Source: Candidatus Multivorans thiocomprendens
Lineage (GTDB): Bacteria > Acidobacteriota > Thermoanaerobaculia > Multivoradales > Multivoraceae
Reading direction: 5' to 3'
DNA: 45,457 nt
Assembly (NCBI GenBank): GCA_027493375.1
Contig: JAPVWO010000216.1
Coordinates: 1-45,457, forward strand
Part shown: positions 1-5,461 of the stretch, piece by piece
How positions within the stretch are numbered: position 1 is the stretch's first letter
Layout: every line of letters starts with the position of its first letter
The notes under the pieces: generated by a model
Databases searched by the model: none
The model's input: the letters and a program-made list of their open reading frames with translations, nothing else
Told to the model about the DNA's origin: nothing
Made by a program: the position numbers and the translations under genes

Positions 1-497
1 TCCTGGTGGCGGTGTTCGGCTTCCTCGTGTCGAGCATCCTCGCGGGTGCCGAGCCGCCGGAGGTCTCGGAACTCGATCCGATCCTGACCAGCTTCCAGTT
101 GGACACGCTGGACGGGTCGCGGCTGGGTCCGCCGGACCTGCGGGGCGATGTCGTCGTGGTCGACATGTGGGCGAGCTGGTGCAAGCCCTGCGTCGTCCAG
201 GCGGAGATCCTCGAGCGGCTGCGCGAGGAGTACGCCGGCCGGGGTGTGTCCTTCCTCGCCCTGAACAGCGGGGAGGACCTGGAAACGGTCCGCGGATACG
301 TCGAGAAGACCCCGTTCAGCTACCCGGTGCTGCTGGACCCCGACGAGGAGGTGATGGGCGCGGCGGGACTCTACGCCTTGCCGACGCTCCTGGTGCTGGA
401 CCCGCGGGGTGACCTCTCCTACATCTCGATCGGCATCACCGGGGCCAGCGTGGTTCGCAACGCGATCGAGGAGGCGCTCGCGTCCGCGACCGGCTGA
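1..497 (+). CDS. TlpA/ResA-like thioredoxin-fold protein, 5' end outside window
   Basis: This is a thiol-disulfide oxidoreductase of the TlpA/AhpC-TSA type, which normally acts outside the cytoplasmic membrane in reducing cysteines or in cytochrome c maturation. The open frame runs off the left edge, so the true N-terminus is missing; the first start codon visible is GTG at 6. From that GTG the active-site motif WCKPC lies at residues 58-62, followed by a cis-proline region (LPTLLVLD) near residue 125. The short hydrophobic stretch at the visible start may be the end of a signal anchor. The next gene begins 49 bp downstream. The family assignment is firm; the substrate cannot be told from the sequence. 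Confidence 0.85.
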   Translation, partial: LVAVFGFLVSSILAGAEPPEVSELDPILTSFQLDTLDGSRLGPPDLRGDVVVVDMWASWCKPCVVQAEILERLREEYAGRGVSFLALNSGEDLETVRGYVEKTPFSYPVLLDPDEEVMGAAGLYALPTLLVLDPRGDLSYISIGITGASVVRNAIEEALASATG

Positions 498-545
498 GGC
501 CCGGGACGGGCGGCGGCTCCCGCGAACCGGGAGGGCCATCGCGTC

Positions 546-782
546 GTGATCAACATCCGCAACCTCTCGATCAAGTGCGGCTACTGCGACACCTACCAGA
601 CGCTCTGCGCCTACCGCCGTCGGGACGACTGGAACGTCTACGTCTACGAGTGCGAGAACGATGTCTGCGATCCGGAGCGCAGCCGGACCCTCGTCGAAGT
701 GCCGGGCGAGCTCGATGAGTTCGCGCGCCGGGATCCGGCCTGGGAACACGGGCGGCGCCACACCGGCGGCGGCCACGGCTAG
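546..782 (+). CDS. small cysteine-rich protein, possible metal-binding ribbon
   Basis: A 78-residue protein of unknown function starting at GTG 546. Cysteines at residues 11, 14, 21, 36 and 41 form a CxxC-x6-C and a CENDVC motif, which suggests a zinc ribbon or other metal site. The C-terminal 25 residues are acidic/histidine-rich (HGRRHTGGGHG at the very end). I do not recognise the family. It is compact, has biased codon third positions like its neighbours, and sits 49 bp after the thioredoxin gene in the same direction, so it is probably real and co-transcribed. A role in redox or metal handling is only inferred from the cysteines and the neighbour. Confidence 0.65.
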   Translation: MINIRNLSIKCGYCDTYQTLCAYRRRDDWNVYVYECENDVCDPERSRTLVEVPGELDEFARRDPAWEHGRRHTGGGHG

Positions 783-783
783 G

Positions 784-814
784 AACCTGCGCCGCAGAAC
801 GCAGCGAAGCAAGT
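784..814 (+). repeat. 31-bp dispersed repeat, copy 1
   Basis: The segment beginning AACCTGCGCCGC and ending GCAAGT recurs at 8283-8313, with about 25 of 31 positions identical; the variable bases are five in the middle and two near the end. It lies just before the double-hairpin element at 819-879, so it may be part of a composite repeat. It lies upstream of a gene in both places. Confidence 0.55.
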
Positions 815-818
815 GCCA

Positions 819-879
819 TCCGTGTGCCCGAGGACGGGCGCACGGACTGGTTCACGGGTGGCGCGAGATCGCGCCACCC
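819..879 (+). repeat. 61-bp double-hairpin element, copy A
   Basis: Two consecutive stem-loops: a 12-bp stem (819-830 with 835-846, one G.T pair) closed by an AGGA loop, a 9-nt spacer, then a perfect 10-bp stem (856-865 with 870-879) closed by AGAT. A second copy with exactly the same spacing (12-4-12-9-10-4-10) is at 1287-1347. About 46 of 61 positions are identical and two base pairs differ in a compensatory way. It lies in the leader of the methyltransferase gene. Confidence 0.8.
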
Positions 880-907
880 GGGCGCCGCGGCGGAGGGTGC
901 TAGCGAG

Positions 908-2074
908 GTGGGGGCTGGGGCCAAACACGGAGTCCGCGACGGGTTTGGCGGCTCTGAGTCGACTCCCCGGAAGCGGCCGCTGTCGGCCGAGCGCCTGGAA
1001 GCGCTGGCGGCCCTGGCCGGCATCAATCGCCTCGAACTGACCATCGAGAAGCTTGTGCTCGGCGGCGACGGCCTCGCGCGGTGGCGCGGGATGCCGGTCT
1101 TCGTGCCGCGGGCCGCCCCCGGCGACGTGCAGTTGGGACTCAAGGCGGCGGCTGCCAGGGAGACGTTGCGCCGGTTGGGGGGCATCGACCCGGGCCAGCT
1201 CGCCGCGTGCCGCTTCGAGGAGCCGGTCGGCGAGAGGCCGTGGGGCTACCGGCTGCGCGCGCAGGTCCATGTTGTCCCGCGTGACATCCGACCGCCCGAA
1301 GACGGGCGCTCGGACTGTGACGCGGCTGACGCGGGGACGCGCCAGCCGGGTTCGGAGGGGCCCGTCGGCGTCGGTTTCCGGCGGCGCCGCAGCCACGACC
1401 TGGTCCTCGTCGACCGCTGCCCGGTGCTCGCTCCGGCGCTGGAGAAGGAGCTGCGCGGGTTGTCCTCGCTGCCCGGCGACCCGGCTGCCTCTTCGAAGAA
1501 GCTGCCGAGCCGCCTGAGTCTGGCGACGGCGGGCTTGGGCCCCGACAGTCCGGTGGTGGCGGCGCCGCCTGTTGACGGGCTGCCGCGCGGCGATGTCGAG
1601 ATGGACCTGCTGGGCAGGAAGCTCAGCTACGACGCCCGCTGCTTCTTCCAGGCCCACGGGGGCTTGCTGGAGTCGCTGCTGCAATCGGCGGTCGGGCCCT
1701 TCGAGGGCGACGCCGCGGTGGAGCTCTTCGCCGGCGTCGGCTTCTTCACCGTAGGACTCGCCGACCGGTACGGGTCCGTCACGGCCGTGGAAGGCGAGTC
1801 GGTGGCCGCCCGCTACGCGCGGAACAACCTGCGCCGCAACCGTCTTCGCCACTGCCGCGTCGAACGGTCGGCGGTCGAGAGCTGGGTTGATCGGCGGAAC
1901 GGCGGTCCCGGCCTGGAAGCCGGCCTCGACCGCGTGCTGGTCGATCCGCCCCGCGCCGGCCTCTCGCGAAAGGTCCGCGGCGCCCTCCTCAGCGCCGCGC
2001 CTCGCCGCCTGACCTACGTCTCCTGCGACCCCGCCACCGCGCTCGCTTCGGTCGGCTGCGCTGCGGTTCGATGA
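908..2074 (+). CDS. 23S rRNA m5U methyltransferase family (TrmA/RlmC/RlmD), C-terminally truncated
   Basis: This is a SAM-dependent uridine-C5 RNA methyltransferase. It has an N-terminal TRAM-like segment (GGDGLARWRGMPVFVPRA), the SAM-binding motif ELFAGVGFFT, the DPPRAG motif and the catalytic-cysteine motif SCDPAT. The four cysteines of an RlmD-type Fe-S cluster are not evident. GTG 908 was chosen because GGAGG at 892-896 precedes it and homology begins just after; GTG 824 is possible but would translate a hairpin repeat. Two oddities: an extra stretch of about 28 residues between the LRAQVHVV and VGVGF segments is encoded by hairpin copy B (1287-1347), and the protein stops 15 residues after SCDPAT, where family members usually continue for about 35-40 residues (with a DxFPxTxHVE-like motif). 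The end coincides with a long repeat starting at 2039. Activity is therefore uncertain. Confidence 0.8.
   Translation: MGAGAKHGVRDGFGGSESTPRKRPLSAERLEALAALAGINRLELTIEKLVLGGDGLARWRGMPVFVPRAAPGDVQLGLKAAAARETLRRLGGIDPGQLAACRFEEPVGERPWGYRLRAQVHVVPRDIRPPEDGRSDCDAADAGTRQPGSEGPVGVGFRRRRSHDLVLVDRCPVLAPALEKELRGLSSLPGDPAASSKKLPSRLSLATAGLGPDSPVVAAPPVDGLPRGDVEMDLLGRKLSYDARCFFQAHGGLLESLLQSAVGPFEGDAAVELFAGVGFFTVGLADRYGSVTAVEGESVAARYARNNLRRNRLRHCRVERSAVESWVDRRNGGPGLEAGLDRVLVDPPRAGLSRKVRGALLSAAPRRLTYVSCDPATALASVGCAAVR
1287..1347 (+). repeat. 61-bp double-hairpin element, copy B, inside a coding region
   Basis: Same architecture as copy A: 12-bp stem (1287-1298 with 1303-1314) with loop AAGA, 9-nt spacer, 10-bp stem (1324-1333 with 1338-1347) with loop GGGA. 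Relative to copy A, a T-A pair has become A-T in stem 1 and a G-C pair has become C-G in stem 2. It is translated in frame as part of an insertion in the methyltransferase, resembling in principle the palindromic elements found inside Rickettsia genes. Confidence 0.8.
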
Positions 2075-2210
2075 TGGTTGGGGTGTCGATCCGGGGAGAC
2101 GCTTGCCTCCAGCCCGCTGGGACCCTCCCCTCCGGACGCCGCCGCGGCCTGGTCGTTGTCGGCATTCGTGGCACGACGTTCGAGTGCCGGTGCGCCGGCC
2201 TTCTGACCCG
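2039..2210 (+). repeat. long dispersed repeat, left copy (inverted relative to 3227-3444)
   Basis: From GCGCTCGCTTCGG onward this matches the reverse complement of 3444-3321 over about 125 bp with roughly 85% identity by eye (shared blocks include CTGCGCTGCGGTTCG and GATCCGGGGAGACGCTTG). After a diverged stretch the two meet again at a GTGCGCCGGCCTTCTG block. The repeat begins inside the last codons of the methyltransferase and provides its stop. The rest of 2075-2261 holds no other gene that I can support. Confidence 0.75.
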
Positions 2211-2261
2211 CCCTCGCTTGCAACGATGGAGCCTCGCCTGAAGGAGGGAAGCGGGGGCTGA

Positions 2262-2696
2262 CTACTCCTCCACCCAGGGTGCGCCGTTCAGGTGGACCTG
2301 GTAGTGGTTTGCCAGGCCGGCTTTCCGGTGGCGGGAGGCGGCTTGGAACTCGGGGTTCATCGTCATCTCGATGAAAGCCCGGCGGGAAGGGAAGACCATG
2401 ATCGCCGCGACGTGCCACGGCGGGTCCGAGGGCCCGATCATCACTTGATCGACCATCGTGGTGAACGCTACGTGGCCTCCCAGGTCGGCAAGGACCTGTC
2501 CCGCGGAGGCTGCGTATCGCTGGAAGGCCTCCTGACCGGAGACTTCGGCAGCTTCGGTGCCGTATTCCTCGTCGCCCGGCGCGTACCGGGCGCGGTCGTT
2601 GAACTGGAAGAGGTTGAGCGCGGCAACCGGGGCGTCGGGATCGAGTCCGCGGAGGGTCGCGAACTGGCTGTCGTCGGGATCGAACTGTGTCTTCAA
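2262..2696 (-). CDS. DUF1330 family protein
   Basis: A 144-residue small alpha/beta protein of the DUF1330 (dimeric ferredoxin-like barrel) family. Characteristic parts are the N-terminal strand PVAALNLFQFNDRA, the central QEAFQRYAASAGQVLADLGG helix and the VFPSRRAFIEM segment followed by a C-terminal HRKAGLANHYQVHL strand. No catalytic residues are established for the family. The start is TTG at 2696, supported by AGGAG overlapping the upstream gene's stop, so it is translationally coupled to the PTPS-family gene. Both genes lie between two inverted copies of a long repeat. Its function is not known; members occur beside diverse metabolic genes. Confidence 0.8.
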   Translation of the reverse strand: MKTQFDPDDSQFATLRGLDPDAPVAALNLFQFNDRARYAPGDEEYGTEAAEVSGQEAFQRYAASAGQVLADLGGHVAFTTMVDQVMIGPSDPPWHVAAIMVFPSRRAFIEMTMNPEFQAASRHRKAGLANHYQVHLNGAPWVEE

Positions 2697-2706
2697 GGCG
2701 ATGCTC

Positions 2707-3195
2707 CTACAGGTTGCGCCGGTAGCTGGCGCCCTGGCCCCGGGTCTCGGCCACGGTGACCTCGAGTGTTTCCACGCGGTCGCGATGAGAGTCCCATTGG
2801 TCCGCCAGGCGTTGCCAGAGCCACCGGGCCAGCGCCTCGACGGTCACGTTCGCTACCGGCAGCAGGACGACCTCCGATGACGGGAACTCGTATCGCCGCG
2901 TTCCGAACCTGGTGGTTACGGTCTCGTCGGATTGAGTCAGCTCCAGATGCGGGCACTCCTCCGGCAGCAGGACCTTCTCGTCGAGCTCCGCGCATTGCGA
3001 CCGGATGTCCCGCTTCGCCGCGGCGACCGGCACGAGGAACTCCAGCTCGTCCACCCCTGGACCGCCGAGTTCCACGCGCACCCGGTAGTTGTGTCCGTGA
3101 AGAGCCTCCGCCTCGTCCTCCGAGAACACCGTGAAATGAGCCGCGGAGAACTTGAAGTCCTCCTTGCCGAGGCGTAGTGAGTAGGTGCCGGACAC
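2707..3195 (-). CDS. 6-pyruvoyl-tetrahydropterin synthase family protein, ExxHGH (PTPS-III-like)
   Basis: A 162-residue T-fold pterin enzyme. The zinc ligands are visible as His20 (SAAHF), His33 and His35 (LHGHNYRV). The catalytic cysteine found before the HGH motif in QueD and classical PTPS is absent; instead the motif reads E30-A-L-H33-G-H35. That ExxHGH pattern is the hallmark of PTPS-III, which in some bacteria replaces FolB in folate synthesis by making 6-hydroxymethyl-dihydropterin. folE lies 640 bp away on the other strand, which fits. I chose GTG 3195 because the Thr-Tyr-Ser-Leu start of homology follows at once and further upstream is repeat DNA. The family is firm; PTPS-III assignment over QueD is inference from the motif. 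Confidence 0.82.
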   Translation of the reverse strand: MSGTYSLRLGKEDFKFSAAHFTVFSEDEAEALHGHNYRVRVELGGPGVDELEFLVPVAAAKRDIRSQCAELDEKVLLPEECPHLELTQSDETVTTRFGTRRYEFPSSEVVLLPVANVTVEALARWLWQRLADQWDSHRDRVETLEVTVAETRGQGASYRRNL

Positions 3196-3226
3196 GCCCC
3201 GATCGTAGCGTCCTGAAGAACCGGAT

Positions 3227-3444
3227 GCCGGCCAGAAGGCCGGCGCACCGACACCCAAGGCTTCGGATGCTCCCAGCCTCGCGGTCGCGGGCGTCGACAC
3301 GTCGGCCTTCGTGACCGACGGCCGACGACGACCAGTCCGCCCGGCGTTCCGGGGAAGGGTTCCCAACGGGCTGGAGCCAAGCGTCTCCCCGGATCGTCAC
3401 CCCGACCACCACCGAACCGCAGCGCAGGCGACCGAAGCGAGCGC
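3227..3444 (-). repeat. long dispersed repeat, right copy
   Basis: Reverse-complement partner of 2039-2210. Read on the minus strand it starts at 3444 with GCGCTCGCTTCGG and ends with a perfect 7-bp hairpin GCCGGCC/GGCCGGC (3227-3244, loop TTCT on this strand). The two copies point inward towards each other and bracket the DUF1330 and PTPS-family genes. The 3196-3548 stretch contains this copy and a further fragment at 3474-3513; I see no gene in it. Confidence 0.75.
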
Positions 3445-3473
3445 TAACGTCCCTTCCACCCAACAAGCGTGAG

Positions 3474-3513
3474 CGTCCGCTGGGAACCCTCCCCCGGAAC
3501 GCCCCAGCGGACG
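3474..3513 (+). repeat. 11-bp inverted repeat carrying a fragment of the long repeat
   Basis: CGTCCGCTGGG at 3474-3484 pairs perfectly with CCCAGCGGACG at 3503-3513 around an 18-nt loop. The piece TGGGAACCCT...CCGGAACGCC within it also occurs in the right copy of the long repeat (near 3336-3367). It lies 36 bp beyond the stop of the selenoprotein gene in its direction of transcription, so it could serve as a transcript end, although no T-run follows. Confidence 0.55.
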
Positions 3514-3548
3514 GGTACTTCCTCCGCCGCTGCGCCGCAGCCGCGGCG

Positions 3549-3776
3549 CTACAGCAGTTCGGCGACGGCGTGCTCGACTTCGCCGTTGTCGGGAAAGCGG
3601 CCGAGCTCTTTCTTGGAGAAGACGGGGCGGCCGTCGAGGGCGACCTCGAAGACGCCGCCGCCGCCGTCCATGAGTTCGGTGTCGAGGTCGAACCGCTCCT
3701 TCAACTGAGCCGCCAGACCGGCGGCTCGGGGGCGGTAGTTTCACATCACGCAGTATTCGATCGTGACTCGGCTCAT
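3549..3776 (-). CDS. SelW/Rdx-family selenoprotein with in-frame UGA (Sec12)
   Basis: Read from ATG 3776 with TGA at 3743-3741 as selenocysteine, this gives a complete 75-residue Rdx (SelT/SelW/SelH) domain ending at TAG 3551-3549. The redox motif is Cys9-Val-Met-Sec12 (CxxU) followed by NYRPRA. The rest is family-typical: a helix AAGLAAQLKERF, GGGGVFEVALDG, then VFSKKELGRFP and a final AVAELL helix. Length matches bacterial SelW-like proteins. Homology runs on both sides of the TGA, so this is not a chance stop. A hairpin with a GGUCU loop starts 13 nt after the TGA and has the form of a bacterial SECIS. The family is thioredoxin-like and thought to act in glutathione/thioredoxin-linked redox reactions. 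It is divergent from folE with 56 bp between starts. The host must encode SelA/B/C/D. Ordinary gene callers would miss or shorten it. Confidence 0.9.
3707..3727 (-). promoter_or_regulatory. bacterial SECIS element of the SelW-like gene
   Basis: On the minus strand, GAGCCGCC (3727-3720) and GGCGGCTC (3714-3707) form a perfect 8-bp stem with the five-base loop GGUCU (3719-3715). The first loop guanosine is 22 nt after the UGA, inside the distance range known for SelB-read bacterial SECIS hairpins, and a loop with GGU is the expected SelB contact. The E. coli fdhF SECIS loop, as I recall it, also contains GGUCU. Confidence 0.82.
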
Positions 3777-3815
3777 CGGATTCCGTCCCGGTTGTTGTCT
3801 GTGACCGCGAGCGAC

Positions 3816-3826
3816 TACGGTAGCAT
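3816..3826 (+). promoter_or_regulatory. candidate -10 region of folE
   Basis: TACGGT (3816-3821) and TAGCAT (3821-3826) overlap just upstream of the folE ATG at 3833; TTGTCT at 3795-3800 could be a -35 with a 15-20 bp spacer. If TAGCAT is used, transcription would begin at or next to the ATG, giving a leaderless mRNA. No Shine-Dalgarno sequence precedes the ATG. Confidence 0.4.
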
Positions 3827-3832
3827 GCGCCG

Positions 3833-4459
3833 ATGCGAATGCTGGAGCCGGTCGAGCAGTTCTCGACCCACGAAGTTGGTCCGCGGAGGGACCTCGATCC
3901 GGAGCGGGTGGCCCGCCTCGCGGAGCGCGTCCGCGCGATGCTGATCGAGCTCGGTCTCGATCTCGACGACCCCAATCTGAAGACCACCCATGAGCGAGTG
4001 GCCCGCATGTACCTGGAGATGTTCCGGGGGATGGACCAGGGCACCAAGCCGCGGGTCACGACCTTTCCCAACGACGAGAACTACCAGGCGATGGTGATGG
4101 AGAAGGACATCCCGTTCTACTCCATGTGTTCCCACCATCTCGTGCCCTTCTACGGTCACGCGCACATCGCCTACGTTCCCGGCGACAAGATCCTGGGCCT
4201 GTCCAAGTTCGCGCGCATCCTGGAGTTCTACGCCAAGCGGCCGCAGCTCCAGGAGCGGCTCACCGAGCAGGTCGTGAGCTTCCTGGATGACGAACTGCGG
4301 GTCCGCGGCGCGATGGTCGTGATCGAGGCCCGGCACCTCTGCGTCGAGATGCGCGGGGTCGAGAAGTCCGGCGTCATGACGGTGACGTCGGCGCTTCGCG
4401 GCATCTTCCATGAACGCCCGATTCGGGAAGAGTTCCTGGACCTGCTGAAGGGACGGTGA
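3833..4459 (+). CDS. folE: GTP cyclohydrolase I
   Basis: Converts GTP to 7,8-dihydroneopterin triphosphate, the first step of folate (and queuosine) synthesis, in the cytoplasm as a toroidal decamer. The 208-residue length is typical. Zinc ligands are visible at Cys99 and His102 (SMCSHHLVPF) and Cys170 (RHLCVEMRG); the GHAHIAY strand and the KSGVMTVTSALRG segment are family signatures. ATG 3833 has no obvious ribosome site but a -10 like hexamer 6 nt upstream; ATG 3839 is the alternative. The PTPS-family gene nearby would use its dephosphorylated product. The next gene begins 1 nt after the stop. Confidence 0.96.
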   Translation: MRMLEPVEQFSTHEVGPRRDLDPERVARLAERVRAMLIELGLDLDDPNLKTTHERVARMYLEMFRGMDQGTKPRVTTFPNDENYQAMVMEKDIPFYSMCSHHLVPFYGHAHIAYVPGDKILGLSKFARILEFYAKRPQLQERLTEQVVSFLDDELRVRGAMVVIEARHLCVEMRGVEKSGVMTVTSALRGIFHERPIREEFLDLLKGR

Positions 4460-4460
4460 C

Positions 4461-5060
4461 GTGCGGCGGCTCGGCCTGGCTCTTGCGTTCGGCGTTCTGA
4501 CCGCCGGCAGCGCCCAGGCCGCCGAGAGCCTCGAGCGGCTCCATCCGGACGACCTGATCAATCCTTTCCTGGGCCCCGGGTACACGAGCTGGCTGGTCGG
4601 CCCCGTGGGGCAGCTTGCCGACGAGGAGGAACGGACCCTCTATCTCCTTCTGGAATCGGACGACGAAGCCGCCGCCTTCGTCGACGAGTTCTGGAGCCGC
4701 CGCGACGCCGGTCTGCGACGGCGGTTCGACCGTCGTGCGGCCGAGGCGGACAAGCGCTACTCCGAGTCAGGCCGGCTCGGCCGGCGCACGGACCGCGGCA
4801 TGGTCTACGTTCTGTTCGGCGACCCGGAGAAGACCGAGTGGGAAGAGTATCGCGACATCGATGACCCGGACGTCCAGCTCTGGACCTACGCGAAGGGCGC
4901 GGCCAAGGGACTGAACGGCAGGAAGCCGGCCCGCCGCTACCGCTTCGCCCGCGACGGCGACGTGATGCGCCTGTTCTCGAACGATCCAAGCGACCCGAAC
5001 AATCGGCGTCGCCGGATGCTCCGCCGGATCCGCGAGCCCCCGCGTCGGCCCTGGCGGTAG
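4461..5060 (+). CDS. GWxTD domain-containing secreted protein
   Basis: A 199-residue protein with a signal peptide (RRLGLALAFGVLTAGSAQA, cleavage near residue 20). The body matches the GWxTD domain: LLLESDDEAAAFVDEFWSRRD, then the TDRGMVYVLFGDPEKTE segment that gives the family its TD motif, here preceded by GRR rather than GW. The C-terminal 20 residues are Arg/Pro-rich and look like read-out into repeat DNA. GWxTD proteins are found mainly in Acidobacteriota, Gemmatimonadota and Bacteroidota, and their biochemical role is unknown. GTG 4461 follows the folE stop by one base, so the two genes are probably co-transcribed, although no functional link is known. Confidence 0.8.
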   Translation: MRRLGLALAFGVLTAGSAQAAESLERLHPDDLINPFLGPGYTSWLVGPVGQLADEEERTLYLLLESDDEAAAFVDEFWSRRDAGLRRRFDRRAAEADKRYSESGRLGRRTDRGMVYVLFGDPEKTEWEEYRDIDDPDVQLWTYAKGAAKGLNGRKPARRYRFARDGDVMRLFSNDPSDPNNRRRRMLRRIREPPRRPWR

Positions 5061-5151
5061 CGGAGCCGGCCTTGCGGCCGGCGCGTTTCCCGGCCGCCTT
5101 CGGCGGCAGCGGGTCGGAAGACCCGCGCACCCAGCGGAGCCGGCCTTGCGG
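5059..5151. repeat. cluster of short hairpins with a duplicated 19-bp unit
   Basis: AGCGGAGCCGGCCTTGCGG occurs at 5059-5077 and again at 5133-5151. Between and around the copies are three palindromes with small loops: GCCGGCC/GGCCGGC with loop TTGC, GCCGCC/GGCGGC with loop TTC, and GCGGGTC/GACCCGC with loop GGAA. The first resembles the GCCGGCC hairpin at 3227-3244. The cluster sits between two convergent genes and could act as a bidirectional terminator or be REP-like DNA. Confidence 0.65.
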
Positions 5152-5179
5152 TCGCCGCCGCTATGGTTCGCCGATCGAG

Positions 5180-5461
5180 TCACGACTTCCCGATCTCGTC
5201 AAAGGCGAGCCGTTCCCCGGGCTTGAGCGTGGAGTCGTCGCCGGGGAAGAGGAATGCCCTCATGTGGCCCGTGAGGGTCGCCTGGGCCGCCGGATCCATG
5301 AAGTTCAGGCGCAGCTCGTTGATCACCTTGATCTCCATCGCCGCCCATTCCTCCCAGCAAGGAGCGCAGACGCGCCGGGCGATCTCCTCGCCGGTGGCGC
5401 CGGGCACCGGCGGCCCGGTCAGCGCTTCCCGTGCCCGGCCGCAACGGGCGCAGGCGATCAC
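5180..5461 (-). CDS. YggX-like Fe(II)-trafficking family protein with two CxxC motifs
   Basis: A 93-residue protein whose central part, EEWAAMEIKVINELRLNFMD followed by AQATLTGHMRAFLF, follows the YggX family (oxidative damage protection, Fe(II) trafficking). Unlike E. coli YggX, which has one conserved cysteine, it has CARC at residues 4-7 and CAPC at 32-35, so it probably binds a metal as a small zinc ribbon or rubredoxin-like knuckle. GTG 5461 overlaps the stop of the upstream MCE gene by 4 bp (GTGA), so it is the last gene of the mlaE-mlaF-MCE operon. A functional tie between lipid transport and this protein is not known. The assignment to YggX rests on the central segment and length. Confidence 0.72.
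   Translation of the reverse strand: MIACARCGRAREALTGPPVPGATGEEIARRVCAPCWEEWAAMEIKVINELRLNFMDPAAQATLTGHMRAFLFPGDDSTLKPGERLAFDEIGKS

Noticed and set aside
3397-4071. 224-codon minus-strand frame across the selenoprotein and folE
   Set aside because: It is out of frame with the SelW-like gene and antisense to folE, with low-complexity Arg/Ser content.
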